Assembly (NCBI GenBank): GCA_040390025.1
Contig: JAZJZD010000009.1
Coordinates: 124,001 to 188,000, forward strand
Length of the DNA stretch: 64,000 nucleotides
Direction: 5' to 3'
DNA from: JAVHYG01 sp040390025
GTDB lineage: Bacteria; Pseudomonadota; Gammaproteobacteria; Diplorickettsiales; Diplorickettsiaceae
Made by a program: the position numbers and the translations under genes. Shown here piece by piece: positions 26,394-36,073 of the stretch (the stretch's first letter is position 1; each line of letters starts with the position of its first letter). Below the pieces are notes generated by a model, which was not told the DNA's origin, ran no database searches, and saw only the letters and a list, made by a program, of their open reading frames with translations.

Positions 26394-27313
26394 AGGCGCT
26401 GGCATTAAGTCCGGATTTACTCTTTCAGGCTGAGCAAAGTGCAAAATTATTTCCTTTACGTGTACCTCGGGGTTTTGTTTCCCGTATGCAAAAGGGCAAC
26501 CCTCATGATCCCTTATTACAGCAGATACTACCTATTGCAGAGGAGGAAGTAGTAAGGCCTGGGTTTACGCTGGACCCGCTCAATGAAAAGTCGGCTAATC
26601 CCTTGCCAGGGCTATTACACAAATATCAGGGTAGGGTATTATTAACCCTAGCAGGGGCTTGTGCCGTTAATTGTCGCTATTGTTTTCGTCGCCATTTTCC
26701 CTATCAGGAAAATATTCCAGGCGGAAAAGCATGGAAAAATATCTTAGATTATATTGCCGCGGATTCAACAATTTATGAAGTTATTTTAAGTGGCGGAGAC
26801 CCTCTGCTTGCGAATGATAGCTATTTATCGAAATGCATTAACGACCTTGCGGCTATTTCACATCTTAAAATTTTACGGATTCATTCACGGTTGCCGATTG
26901 TATTGCCACAAAGAATAACACCTGAGCTTATCGCTGCGTTGATTTCGACCTCTCTACAGGTTGTGATGGTTACGCACTGTAATCATGCTAATGAATTGGA
27001 TAGTTCGGTAGCTAATGCTATCGATCAATTACGAGATGCAAAAATAACCGTGTTAAATCAATCCGTATTGTTGAAAGGGGTTAATGATTCGGTAGAAGCT
27101 TTAGTTACCTTAAGTCAACGTCTATTCGAGTATGGAATTTTACCTTATTATTTACACCTATTAGATAAGGTACAAGGCGCTGCGCATTTTGAAGTGGATG
27201 TAGATCGCGCGAAGGTGCTTATTGTGGCTGTGCGAGAAAAATTAGCGGGTTATTTGGTTCCTCGTTTAGTCAAAGAGCAAGCCGGCGAAAAATATAAACT
27301 ACCCCTTTTTTAG
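26333..27313 (+). CDS. epmB: EF-P beta-lysylation protein EpmB
   Basis: The 326-residue radical SAM protein belongs to the lysine 2,3-aminomutase-like EpmB group. The cluster motif is CAVNCRYC (CxxxCxxC), followed by FRRHFPY, EVILSGGDPLLANDSYL, LRIHSRLPIVLPQRIT, VVMVTHCNHANEL, NQSVLLKGVND and YLHLLDKVQGAAHF. EpmB makes (R)-beta-lysine for elongation factor P. efp and epmA are not in the window. It overlaps the kinase gene by 61 bases in another frame. Confidence 0.92.
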   Translation: MQENWQSLLKEVITAPAELLEALALSPDLLFQAEQSAKLFPLRVPRGFVSRMQKGNPHDPLLQQILPIAEEEVVRPGFTLDPLNEKSANPLPGLLHKYQGRVLLTLAGACAVNCRYCFRRHFPYQENIPGGKAWKNILDYIAADSTIYEVILSGGDPLLANDSYLSKCINDLAAISHLKILRIHSRLPIVLPQRITPELIAALISTSLQVVMVTHCNHANELDSSVANAIDQLRDAKITVLNQSVLLKGVNDSVEALVTLSQRLFEYGILPYYLHLLDKVQGAAHFEVDVDRAKVLIVAVREKLAGYLVPRLVKEQAGEKYKLPLF

Positions 27314-27334
27314 CCGTTTAGGTTGGAATTTATT

Positions 27335-28249
27335 ATGAAAAACCACAGTAATGGGAATACAAATGTCGAAACTTTGCTTGAACGCAATGGCATTTCAATT
27401 TGTTATAAAACCTTTGGGATACCTACGAACCCGTGCATTATTTTAATTATGGGATTAGGAGGTCAATTGATTGACTGGCCAACGCCAATTCTACAAGGCT
27501 TAGCGAATAACGGATTTTATGTCATTGTGTTTGATAATCGCGACGCTGGGTTATCACGTTATTATGATAACCTGCAAACTCCTGAATTATTAGAAGCGCT
27601 TATTGCAAAAGAACAAGGAAGGACTATTGATCCTCCTTATACATTAGATGCGATGGCCGCAGATGTAATAATGCTTATGGATGGTCTGGAAATTAAAAAG
27701 GCGCATATTGTAGGTGTTTCCATGGGTGGAATGATCGGTCAAATACTCGCTTTGCAATATCCTGAACGTATTTTGAGTTTAACATGCATCGCCAGTACCA
27801 GCGGTGATCCTCATTTACCGCCCGCAAAATCTGAAGTTTTAGCACTATTCTTTGCGGGGAGAGGGCCTGTAGAAAATATGGAGTCTGTTGTTAATCACAG
27901 AATGCAAATTTATAAGGTCTATAATCATCCCGATGATGTTAATGTGCGCAAAGCACGTGAACATTTTATAATTTCTTATCAACGCGCCGATAACCCAGAA
28001 GGTTTTACGCGACAATTACTGGCTATAATTTTTGCAGAACCACGTCTTGAACGATTAAAACAGCTTAAACTACCTACTCTTATTATTCATGGTGATTATG
28101 ATCCGGCTTTCTCTCTTGAACATGGTAAGCAGTTAGCCAAATTAATACCCCAGGCTCGTTTGGAAATTATTAAAAAAATGGGTCATGGCTTGCCTGTATC
28201 TGTCTATAAAAAATTGGTTGAATTGATTGCTAATCACTGTAAATCCTAG
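27335..28249 (+). CDS. Alpha/beta hydrolase
   Basis: From the ATG at 27335 the protein has 304 residues; a TTG at 27323 is possible. It has the alpha/beta-hydrolase oxyanion region (ILIMGLGGQLIDWP), DNRDAGLS, the nucleophile elbow GVSMGGMIGQ, an acid in HGDYDPAF and a His in KKMGHGLP. No signal peptide is present, so it should be cytoplasmic. The closest general group is the proline iminopeptidase/epoxide hydrolase-like hydrolases. The substrate is unknown. Confidence 0.8.
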   Translation: MKNHSNGNTNVETLLERNGISICYKTFGIPTNPCIILIMGLGGQLIDWPTPILQGLANNGFYVIVFDNRDAGLSRYYDNLQTPELLEALIAKEQGRTIDPPYTLDAMAADVIMLMDGLEIKKAHIVGVSMGGMIGQILALQYPERILSLTCIASTSGDPHLPPAKSEVLALFFAGRGPVENMESVVNHRMQIYKVYNHPDDVNVRKAREHFIISYQRADNPEGFTRQLLAIIFAEPRLERLKQLKLPTLIIHGDYDPAFSLEHGKQLAKLIPQARLEIIKKMGHGLPVSVYKKLVELIANHCKS

Positions 28250-28281
28250 AATTCATAACACAGTTAAAGTGGGATGGAAGT

Positions 28282-28545
28282 TTATCGAGACTTTTTTAAA
28301 CATTGGGCTACATAGCTAAAAATCGTAGCGAACGATACTAAGAGTAACAAACCGGCAAGCCAAATCAGCGTGCCATTAAAAGCGTGGCTGACTATAATAC
28401 TCCCCGTAACAGCAAATAAACTCATAATGGTCCCAAGAATTGCCATGCGAGCACCCATTGGTTCGCTACAGCTTTCGATGGCGACGCGTTGCAAAGGAAA
28501 AAAAGCCAAACTCGATCCAAGAATAAATCCGCTGAAAGGCAGCAC
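28282..28545 (-). pseudogene. Fragment of an MFS drug/H+ antiporter-like gene
   Basis: The reading encodes about 88 residues of the last membrane helices of a major facilitator protein: LPFSGFILGSSLAFFPLQRV, then EPMGARMAILGTIMSLFAVT and a final hydrophobic segment. It resembles the C-terminal end of Bcr/CflA-type transporters. A stop lies in frame a few codons upstream (before QLEAYLALV), and no N-terminal part is visible. It is a relic. Confidence 0.7.
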
Positions 28546-28651
28546 TAAAGCTAAATAGGCTTCTAGTTGCTAGAAGTTGTTAATTTTTTCTTAATAAATA
28601 TTCTCTATAGTTAAAACTTAAATTTTAATTAATATAGAAATAATTTTTATT

Positions 28652-29605
28652 ATGAAAAAAAGTGAAACTTTTATAGAAATATTACGCGAGAAAATACAAA
28701 ACTTAAAAAATAGTGGTAAGGACCCTGACTATCTGAGTTTATGTAAGGAATATACCACTATAATTAAAATACTTTCCTCAAAAATAGAGAATGATGCAAC
28801 AGATAAAATTGCTGCATCTTTACGTAGAATAGATTTTATTGTAGAAGCAAAAACTAAGAAGCATCAGGAAAAACATGCTTCTAAACTGCGAGAACAGTAT
28901 AAAGAAATTAGTAATTTTTTTATTAAATCGATAAAATCTAAAGAAATAGAAGAAAGTTCATACTTTTTTTTAGCAAATAATATACTAGAACAAGAGTTGG
29001 CCCAAAAGTTAAACGTCAAACTTAAGGAACAATATTCAAATTCAAATGTAAGTTTAGCGGATAGAAATTTGGTTGAAGAAAGCGTGTCGAAGTTAAAGTT
29101 TATGTGTAAGTTGAAACTTTTTATAGTTATGTTTCAAGATGAAAAAAAGGATAAAGCTTTCACTAACTTAAAAGCCAAAGTAATAATGGCTAGTAAAGAG
29201 CTTGAGCAATTAGCGGAAGCAGCTCGCCAATTATCAAGCGGTAAAAACTTTGCGAGTAGCTTAAACAATTCTTTGCAAGAAATATATTCCATCGCTTTGC
29301 AAAATAAGGATAGAAATCCTGATCCTTATGCGTATATCGTCAATCTTTTCCTTGCGTATGGCCAAGAAAAAAATAACTCTGCAGAAATTTCTGATATACG
29401 GCTTATCGATAGTCCTAAACTAATACAAATTGTGCAAAAACATATTTTGGAAGCAGCAGGGATTGATAGTGTTCCAAAAGTTACGCCTTATAATTCTTCA
29501 AATGCAACTTATTTTCGCTTTACTCGAGTAAGTACTTTTTTAGATTTAAAGCCCGAGGAAGCTAATGAAGTTGCTTCTATCGCACAAAGTGTGTTTCAGC
29601 CTTAA
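28652..29605 (+). CDS. Hypothetical coiled-coil-rich protein, 317 residues
   Basis: This soluble, mostly helical protein is rich in Lys and Glu (TFIEILREKIQNLKNSGKDP, AKTKKHQEKHASKLREQYKE, LEQLAEAARQLSSGKNF). It has no membrane segment, and its single obvious Cys pair is not conserved in spacing. It is more AT-rich than its neighbours and lies next to an MFS remnant. I do not recognise it. In a host-associated organism it could be an effector, but nothing in the sequence proves that. Confidence 0.55.
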   Translation: MKKSETFIEILREKIQNLKNSGKDPDYLSLCKEYTTIIKILSSKIENDATDKIAASLRRIDFIVEAKTKKHQEKHASKLREQYKEISNFFIKSIKSKEIEESSYFFLANNILEQELAQKLNVKLKEQYSNSNVSLADRNLVEESVSKLKFMCKLKLFIVMFQDEKKDKAFTNLKAKVIMASKELEQLAEAARQLSSGKNFASSLNNSLQEIYSIALQNKDRNPDPYAYIVNLFLAYGQEKNNSAEISDIRLIDSPKLIQIVQKHILEAAGIDSVPKVTPYNSSNATYFRFTRVSTFLDLKPEEANEVASIAQSVFQP

Positions 29606-29646
29606 CCTTAAGTTACGTTCTTTACTCATTATTGCATAAAAAACAC

Positions 29647-29676
29647 TTACACTTCACTGATTAAATAGCATACAAT
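29647..29676 (+). promoter_or_regulatory. Candidate fumC promoter
   Basis: TTACAC (29647-29652) and TACAAT (29671-29676) are separated by 18 bases, about 45 bases before the fumC ATG. The match is moderate. Confidence 0.45.
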
Positions 29677-29719
29677 GTCTCTATAAAATTTTGCGTGATG
29701 CTATTTAATTAGGTGTTTT

Positions 29720-31126
29720 ATGTCAGAAAATTACAAGGTGATGCGAACTGAAACTGATAGTATGGGTGCTATCGAAGTCCCAGCCGAACACTATTGGGGC
29801 GCGCAAACACAGCGCAGTCTGCATCATTTTGCTATCGGCCATGACAAAATGCCGTTAGCGGTTATCCATGCCTTCGGTATACTCAAAGAAGCTACGGCCA
29901 AAGCTAACCAGGACCTAGGTTTATTACCTAAAGAGAAAGCAAAGTTCATTATTTCTGCCGCTAAAGAAGTTCAATCTGGAAAGCATAATAAGGAATTTCC
30001 ATTGCATGTTTGGCAAACGGGCAGTGGTACGCAAAGTAACATGAATGTTAATGAAGTCATTGCCAATCGAGCGATTGAATTAGCAGGTGGAGAGCGTGGC
30101 AGCAAAAACTTGATTCATCCCAATGATGATGTCAATAAATCGCAATCCTCGAATGATACCTTTCCGACAGCAATATATATTGCTGCTGTATTAGAAGTTG
30201 AAAAAAAATTACTACCTAGTTTGAGTGAGTTGCGAGCAGGTTTAGCAGTAAAAGCCAAAGAATTTAACGACATTATCAAGATAGGCCGTACGCATTTACA
30301 AGATGCGGTTCCTTTAACCTTAGGACAAGAGTTTTCGGCTTATGTTGCTCAACTTGATGCGGCAACGCAGGCAATTGAACAGACTTTATCAGGTCTTTAT
30401 TCCTTGGCTATTGGTGGAACTGCCGTAGGTACTGGGCTTAATACACATCCAAAGTTCGCACAATTAACCGTAAAATACATTGTTGAGGAAACAAAATTAC
30501 CATTTATTTCAGCTGAGAATAAATTTTCGGCTTTAGCTTCACACGATGCACTCGTGTTTGCAAGTGGTGCTTTAAAAACGTTAGCCTGTGCATTAATGAA
30601 AATTGCGAATGATATTCGCTGGTTAGGTTCGGGTCCGCGTTCTGGTTTAGGCGAATTAATTTTACCAGAAAATGAACCGGGTTCTTCAATTATGCCAGGT
30701 AAAGTTAATCCAACACAGTGCGAAGCAATGACTATGGTATGTGTGCAAGTAATGGGAAACGATACAGCAATTACCGTTGCAGGCAGTCAAGGTAATTTTG
30801 AATTAAACGTATTTAAACCGGTGATGATCTATAATTTTCTGCATTCTGTAGATTTATTAAGCGATGCTTGCCATTTATTTAATTTGCATTGTGTCAAAGG
30901 ATTAAAAGCAAACAAAACTCGAATTAAACGTTTTCTTGATAATTCCTTGATGTTGGTAACCGCCTTGAATCCTGTGATAGGTTATGACAAAGCGGCTAAG
31001 ATTGCTAAAAAAGCATTAGAAGAAGAAACCAGTTTACGCGAAGCTTGTCTGGCGTTGGGTTATTTGACTGCTGAAGAATTTGATAAAGTGGTTGACCCGG
31101 AAAAGATGTTAGGACCTACTATATAG
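29720..31126 (+). CDS. fumC: Class II fumarate hydratase
   Basis: The 468-residue protein interconverts fumarate and malate in the TCA cycle. Signatures are RTETDSMGAIEVPAEHYWGA, TGSGTQSNMNVNEVIANRA, HPNDDVNKSQSSNDTFPTA, KIGRTHLQDAVPLTLGQEF and the catalytic loop GSSIMPGKVNPTQCEA. Being the iron-independent class fits its motif set. The promoter candidate lies just upstream. Confidence 0.97.
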   Translation: MSENYKVMRTETDSMGAIEVPAEHYWGAQTQRSLHHFAIGHDKMPLAVIHAFGILKEATAKANQDLGLLPKEKAKFIISAAKEVQSGKHNKEFPLHVWQTGSGTQSNMNVNEVIANRAIELAGGERGSKNLIHPNDDVNKSQSSNDTFPTAIYIAAVLEVEKKLLPSLSELRAGLAVKAKEFNDIIKIGRTHLQDAVPLTLGQEFSAYVAQLDAATQAIEQTLSGLYSLAIGGTAVGTGLNTHPKFAQLTVKYIVEETKLPFISAENKFSALASHDALVFASGALKTLACALMKIANDIRWLGSGPRSGLGELILPENEPGSSIMPGKVNPTQCEAMTMVCVQVMGNDTAITVAGSQGNFELNVFKPVMIYNFLHSVDLLSDACHLFNLHCVKGLKANKTRIKRFLDNSLMLVTALNPVIGYDKAAKIAKKALEEETSLREACLALGYLTAEEFDKVVDPEKMLGPTI

Positions 31127-31155
31127 ATAGTGATTAATTTATAGAATAATTACAC

Positions 31156-31185
31156 ATAAAAATGCATGTATCGATGCGATTTTTT
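31156..31185 (+). terminator. Weak candidate terminator after fumC
   Basis: AAAAATGCATGTATCGATGC followed by GATTTTTTT can form a short GCAT/ATGC stem before a T-run. The stem is short, so this is tentative. Confidence 0.3.
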
Positions 31186-31323
31186 TGTGAGAAGTACACA
31201 GGCTAACAAAAAATAGTATTAAATAGATTAATATGGTGGAATAGTTAGGACGTGTATTGTTCCTTTTTTTAAATTTTACTTTTAAATCTAATTTTTTAGT
31301 GGCTTAAACTAGAGTTTATATAA

Positions 31324-32376
31324 GTGAAAGCGGGTATCGTGGGTGGAGGTATTATAGGGCGGTTAATCGCATTTTTACTCTACCAAAAACAATGGCAAGT
31401 GACGTTATTTGATCAAAATAAAAACAATTGTAGCAGCGTGGCAGCAGGATTGTTAACACCCATTAGTGAGTTGGAAAAAAGTGAGATCAGCATTTTTCAG
31501 CTTGGAATGGAAGCACTAAAAGGACATTGGCCAACCATCCTAGCGCAATTGGATGAGCCTGTTTACTTTCAACGTCAAGGTAGTCTCGTAGTAGCACATG
31601 CTCAGGATCAAGCCGAACTTGCTTCTTATATTCGACTTATTTCAAATAAACTGAATTCGACTACTTTTTTTAAGTATTTAACGCCCAACGCAATAAGTAC
31701 ATTGGAGCCTGAATTATCATTGAAACATAATGGCTATTATTTTCCTGACGAAGGCCAACTCGATAGTCAACGGATAATGGATGTGCTAAAAAAAAATCTT
31801 TTGACAAAAATAAAATGGATAGATAACCAATTTGTAGAGGCTATTAAACCTGAAAAAATTATAACGAGTAAAACGGTTTATTCGTTCGATAGAATTTTTG
31901 ATTGCCGTGGACTTGGGGCAAGATCAATGCTTTCTAATTTACGCGGTGTAAGAGGTGAATTGCTTTGGCTTCATGCACCGGAAATTACCATTACTCGACC
32001 TATTCGCTTACTACATCCCCGTTACCGCTTATATATTGTGCCTAGACCACAGCATATTTATTTATTGGGCAGTACTGAAATTGAATCAGAAGATAATTCT
32101 GCTATTTCAGTGCGTACGACTTTAGAGTTATTAACGGCCGCCTATTCACTACAACCTAAATTTTCCGAAGCACGGCTTGTTAAAACGGCGACGGCTTGTC
32201 GGCCGGCATTTAATAACCATTTACCTAAAATTAGCTATTCTAAAGGTATTTTTATAATTAATGGACTTTATCGGCATGGTTTTCTTGTTGCACCGAGTCT
32301 TGCCGAGGATGTTATGCGTTTTATTGATAAGGGAATAGCTTCTGTTCACTATCCTCATTTATGGGAGAGCTTATGA
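31324..32376 (+). CDS. thiO: Glycine oxidase ThiO
   Basis: This 350-residue FAD-dependent oxidase of the DAO family starts at GTG. It has the dinucleotide motif AGIVGGGIIGRLIAFLLYQK, CSSVAAGLLTPISE, RGVRGELLWLHAP and a C-terminal INGLYRHGFLVAPSLAEDV. ThiO oxidises glycine to the imine that feeds ThiG in thiazole synthesis. Its position at the head of thiS-thiG-thiE-thiF supports the name. No thiamine riboswitch motif is visible upstream. Confidence 0.92.
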   Translation: MKAGIVGGGIIGRLIAFLLYQKQWQVTLFDQNKNNCSSVAAGLLTPISELEKSEISIFQLGMEALKGHWPTILAQLDEPVYFQRQGSLVVAHAQDQAELASYIRLISNKLNSTTFFKYLTPNAISTLEPELSLKHNGYYFPDEGQLDSQRIMDVLKKNLLTKIKWIDNQFVEAIKPEKIITSKTVYSFDRIFDCRGLGARSMLSNLRGVRGELLWLHAPEITITRPIRLLHPRYRLYIVPRPQHIYLLGSTEIESEDNSAISVRTTLELLTAAYSLQPKFSEARLVKTATACRPAFNNHLPKISYSKGIFIINGLYRHGFLVAPSLAEDVMRFIDKGIASVHYPHLWESL

Positions 32377-32576
32377 TTTCTATCCAATTTAATCAGCAAA
32401 GCGTTAAATGCAAAAAGCATATTTCCTTAGAGCAATTGCTTGTACAACAGGGCTATAGTGGGGATTATTTTGCGGTTGCCTTAAATCGGCATTTTATTCC
32501 TAAGCCAAATTATCGAAGCGTCCAGATACAGGAACATGATCAGGTAGAAATTATCACAGCAATGCAGGGGGGATAG
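32373..32576 (+). CDS. thiS: Sulfur carrier protein ThiS
   Basis: This 67-residue ubiquitin-like carrier ends in the required Gly-Gly (ITAMQGG), the site of adenylation and thiocarboxylate formation. The start at 32373 overlaps the thiO stop (ATGA). An in-frame ATG at 32361 is an alternative. thiG starts 1 base after its stop. Confidence 0.92.
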   Translation: MISIQFNQQSVKCKKHISLEQLLVQQGYSGDYFAVALNRHFIPKPNYRSVQIQEHDQVEIITAMQGG

Positions 32577-32577
32577 T

Positions 32578-33363
32578 ATGTCATGGAGTTTAGCCGGCAG
32601 ACAATTAACAAGTCGTTTATGTTTAGGAAGCGTGCATTATCCTTCAATAGCTATTCTAAAGGATGCTGTTATTGCGTCCAAAGCAGAGGTAGTTACTGTT
32701 TCTTTACGACGTGAAACAAGTGTGACAAAAGGTGAAAATAGTTTCTTTGAATTTGTCAAAACGTTGAATTGCCATATATTGCCAAATACAGCAGGTTGTC
32801 GTTTAGCAAGTGAGGCTATAGCGATGGCTGAAATGGCTAGACAGATTTTTCAAACAAATTGGATAAAACTCGAAGTTATTGGAGATGATTATACACTACA
32901 ACCTGACTCATTTGGATTGGTAGAAGCGAGTAAAGTGCTAATTCAAAAGGGTTTTGAAGTATTCCCTTATTGCACCGATGATTTGATACTATGTCAACGT
33001 TTAGTGGATTGTGGTTGTCGTATTCTTATGCCAGGCGCAGCACCCATAGGGTCAGGAAAAGGCTTACTGAATCCCTATAATCTTGCTTTACTACGCGCGC
33101 GCTTGCCAAATATAACTTTGTTGGTTGATGCAGGTATTGGTAAACCTTCTCATGCTGTACAGGTTATGGAACTAGGGTTCGATGGTGTTTTATTAAATAC
33201 AGCCATTGCTTTAGCAGGAAACCCTGTACAAATGGCTAGTGCGTTTCGGGATGCCATTATAGCAGGGCGAGCAGCATTTGAAGCAGTGACTATACTGGAA
33301 AGAAATACGGCACAACCCAGTACATCGCTTATTGACACTCCCTTCTGGCAACACTTAAGTTAA
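32578..33363 (+). CDS. thiG: Thiazole synthase ThiG
   Basis: The 261-residue TIM-barrel enzyme has LTSRLCLGSVHYPS, LPNTAGCRLASEAIAMAEMA, WIKLEVIGDDYTLQPD (Schiff-base Lys), LMPGAAPIGSGKGLLNP and LVDAGIGKPSHAVQVMELGF. It builds the thiazole phosphate from DXP, dehydroglycine and ThiS thiocarboxylate. It is full length and packed between thiS and thiE. Confidence 0.96.
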   Translation: MSWSLAGRQLTSRLCLGSVHYPSIAILKDAVIASKAEVVTVSLRRETSVTKGENSFFEFVKTLNCHILPNTAGCRLASEAIAMAEMARQIFQTNWIKLEVIGDDYTLQPDSFGLVEASKVLIQKGFEVFPYCTDDLILCQRLVDCGCRILMPGAAPIGSGKGLLNPYNLALLRARLPNITLLVDAGIGKPSHAVQVMELGFDGVLLNTAIALAGNPVQMASAFRDAIIAGRAAFEAVTILERNTAQPSTSLIDTPFWQHLS

Positions 33364-33396
33364 GCATCTAAAAAAGTATTTGATTAGGTAAAGAAT

Positions 33397-34056
33397 ATGT
33401 TAAACAAAACAAACTTAGCATTTCCTACACTAGGATCCGAATTTTTAGGGCTTTATCCTATCGTTAATGAATATAGTCAATTAAAGCAATTATTACCTTT
33501 GGGAATAAAAATTATACAATTGCGTATAAAAGATAAACAAGGTGCAATACTGGAAGAACAAATTCAGAAGAGTATTCGGCTGGCTAGCTACTATGGTACC
33601 AAGCTTTTTATTAATGATTATTGGGCGCTTGCCATACGCTATTCAGCGTACGGTGTTCATTTAGGGCAGAGCGATTTAGATACGGCTCCAGTTGATAGAC
33701 TTCGTAACCTTGGTTTACGATTAGGATTAAGTACCCATTGTCATACGGAATTGATGCGTGCGTATGCGTTAAAACCTTCTTATATTGCTTATGGTCCTAT
33801 TTTTCCCACCACCAGCAAAGTGATGTCTTTTTCTCCTCAGGGTATTGATAAGCTTAAAGAGGTGCGAAAAAGGGTAAATTGCCCATTGATTGCAATCGGT
33901 GGTATTGGTTTAAATCAATTGCCTGAAATTTTAGCCTGTGGAGTTGATGGAATTGCAGTGATATCAGCCATTAGTCAAGCAAGTGAACCTGTTGCAGCAG
34001 CCTATACTCTCATCAATAAAATAGATCAATATGCCGCTAACAAAAATAGAAATTGA
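33397..34056 (+). CDS. thiE: Thiamine phosphate synthase ThiE
   Basis: The 219-residue protein couples the pyrimidine and thiazole moieties. It has QLRIKDKQGA, LFINDYWALAIRYSAYGVHL, GQSDLDTA, LGLSTHCHTE, YIAYGPIFPTTSK and LIAIGGIGLNQLPEILACGV. It overlaps thiF by 26 bases. The pyrimidine genes thiC and thiD are not in this window. Confidence 0.94.
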   Translation: MLNKTNLAFPTLGSEFLGLYPIVNEYSQLKQLLPLGIKIIQLRIKDKQGAILEEQIQKSIRLASYYGTKLFINDYWALAIRYSAYGVHLGQSDLDTAPVDRLRNLGLRLGLSTHCHTELMRAYALKPSYIAYGPIFPTTSKVMSFSPQGIDKLKEVRKRVNCPLIAIGGIGLNQLPEILACGVDGIAVISAISQASEPVAAAYTLINKIDQYAANKNRN

Positions 34057-35131
34057 ATATTATAGCCAACAAATAAAGCTTAATGAGGTTGGCTTACAAG
34101 GGCAAGAGAGATTAAAAAATGCCCATGTATTGTGTGTCGGTGCGGGCGGACTTTCTGCGCCTTTGTTGCTTTATTTAGCCGCAGCAGGTATTGGGACTAT
34201 TGGTATTATTGACGCCGATGAAGTTGAAATGAGTAATTTACACCGCCAAGTAGTGTATCGTCATACGCACCTAGGCCGACCTAAAACAGCTATGGCTAAA
34301 GAACAATTACTTGCTTTAAATCCCTATATCAAAATTAATTTATACCAGGATAACCTTACGCCTATTAACGCAAGAAAAATTATCCAGCGCTATCATATTA
34401 TTGCAGATTGTACAGATAATTTTGCTACGCGTTATTTAATAAATGATGTTTGTTATTATTTAAATAAACCTTATCTATTTGCCAGTGTTCAGCAATTCCA
34501 AGGACAATGTTCCTTGTTTTTGGGGAGCTCAGGTCCTTGTTTACGTTGTTTATTCCCAGTTCCACCCAAAGTAGGGGCGATACCGAATTGTGGCGAATCA
34601 GGGATAGTGGGTGTTGTGCCTGGTCTACTTGGAACGTTACAAGCCACAGAAATTATCAAATGGATTCTTCAGCAAGGTCAATCTTTACAAGGTAAGTTGC
34701 TTATGGTTGATATGTTAACCATGCAATTTAGACAATTCTTTTTAAAAAGAAATCCAGAATGTAAGCTTTGTGTCTATCGAAAACCAATTAAAGAGTTATT
34801 AAAATCAGCGCCTGTAAAAATACCTCATGGAATTTCTGCAAGCAGATTGAGGGAAAAATTACAAAAACAAAAAAATATAATACTTATTGATGTAAGGAGT
34901 CCTGAAGAACGGAGTATCAATAATCCATTAGGTGGCCAGCTGATCCCGCTTGCGTCACTGGCTAGTCGTTTACCACACTTAGATACTAATAAAAGTATAG
35001 TTGTTTACTGTCACTCAAGTTTTCGTAGCCAAGAAGCCGTTAGAATACTTATACGTGCAGGATTTTCTCGTATAAAGTTTCTTCTTGGTGGCCTCATCGC
35101 GTGGCAAAAGACTGAGACTTGTAAAAACTAA
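34031..35131 (+). CDS. thiF: ThiF-like adenylyltransferase with a C-terminal rhodanese domain
   Basis: The 366-residue protein has an E1-like domain (YSQQIKLNEVGLQGQERLKN, VGAGGLSAPLLLYLAAAGI, IDADEVEMSNLHRQVV, DCTDNFATRYLIND). Zinc-binding CLRC and CKLC pairs follow. The C-terminal rhodanese domain has active-site loop CHSSFRS, where the Cys is kept but the usual CxxGxR Gly is Ser-Phe. It would activate ThiS and deliver sulfur, and it may also serve molybdopterin synthesis (MoeB-like). Operon position favours thiamine. Confidence 0.88.
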   Translation: MPLTKIEIEYYSQQIKLNEVGLQGQERLKNAHVLCVGAGGLSAPLLLYLAAAGIGTIGIIDADEVEMSNLHRQVVYRHTHLGRPKTAMAKEQLLALNPYIKINLYQDNLTPINARKIIQRYHIIADCTDNFATRYLINDVCYYLNKPYLFASVQQFQGQCSLFLGSSGPCLRCLFPVPPKVGAIPNCGESGIVGVVPGLLGTLQATEIIKWILQQGQSLQGKLLMVDMLTMQFRQFFLKRNPECKLCVYRKPIKELLKSAPVKIPHGISASRLREKLQKQKNIILIDVRSPEERSINNPLGGQLIPLASLASRLPHLDTNKSIVVYCHSSFRSQEAVRILIRAGFSRIKFLLGGLIAWQKTETCKN

Positions 35132-35184
35132 CTGCTAATTCTAAGTAACAAAAATGAAAGTGTTAAATGTTGGAATTATAGCGG

Positions 35185-36039
35185 TTATGAATCAGTTAAT
35201 GTTTTAATCTCAATTTCCCCTTGAAAAATCGTTTCTCCTTTCCCAATTAGTAGGACCGGTGATCCTAATCCTTGCCAATGCACATTCAGTTGACCACCCG
35301 GTAACTGGACTTTCACATTTTTTTTAAGCCGGTTCAGTATACGACCTGCAATAACAGCTGCACAGGCGCCGCTACCACAGGCTTGTGTTTCTCCAACGTC
35401 GCGTTCATAAACGCGTACACCGATGTGTTTAGGATTTTTTATGGTTATAAATTCGACATTAATTCCTTGTGGAAAGTAGGTATGAGGCGATTGATTGAGA
35501 TAAGCACCTAATTCTTTAACAGAGGTATTTTCTAGATCATCAACTTGAAGGATACAGTGCGGATTTCCTAATGAGAGTACGCAGCAATCAAAGCGTCCAA
35601 AAGGCGTATCGAGTGGATAAATAATCTTTTCTGAGGCGCTGATAAATGGTATTTTCTCAGGGGAAAAAATAGGAGCGCCAAGATTGGCAATGACTTCATG
35701 ATTTTTTCCTAATTGCAACTCTATAAAACTTGTCTTTGTTGCAAGCCGTATAGGATTTTCTGTCGATAGTTTTTCATTAGATAAAAATTGAGCGACACAA
35801 AGTGCGCCGTTGCCACATTGTGCCACTTCATTACCATTGGCATTGAAAATACGATAGTAGAAATGTGCTTGTTTATCGTGTGGTTTTTCTATTAACAATA
35901 ATTGATCGAAACCAATGCCGCTATGTCGATCCGCCCATTGCCGTATTAACCTTGCATTTGGCGTAAAAGCTTGTTTTACGCCATTTATTACAATAAATTC
36001 ATTATTGAGTACATGCATTTTTGTAAATAAAATTTTCAT
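35185..36039 (-). CDS. dapF: Diaminopimelate epimerase
   Basis: The 284-residue protein converts LL- to meso-diaminopimelate. Both catalytic cysteines are present: VAQCGNGALCVAQF near residue 76 and GETQACGSGACAAVIAGRI near residue 222. FTKMHVLNNEF and FDQLLLIEKP are family starts. It follows lysA on the same strand in the conserved lptM-lysA-dapF order. It supplies both lysine and peptidoglycan precursor. Confidence 0.96.
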   Translation of the reverse strand: MKILFTKMHVLNNEFIVINGVKQAFTPNARLIRQWADRHSGIGFDQLLLIEKPHDKQAHFYYRIFNANGNEVAQCGNGALCVAQFLSNEKLSTENPIRLATKTSFIELQLGKNHEVIANLGAPIFSPEKIPFISASEKIIYPLDTPFGRFDCCVLSLGNPHCILQVDDLENTSVKELGAYLNQSPHTYFPQGINVEFITIKNPKHIGVRVYERDVGETQACGSGACAAVIAGRILNRLKKNVKVQLPGGQLNVHWQGLGSPVLLIGKGETIFQGEIEIKTLTDS

Positions 36040-36073
36040 TTTTAGTTACCGAATGAAGGTTCCTATGTAAAAG

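Noticed and set aside
31127..31323. Thiamine riboswitch before thiO
   Set aside because: I could not find the conserved CTGAGA and ACCTGATCTG-type blocks.
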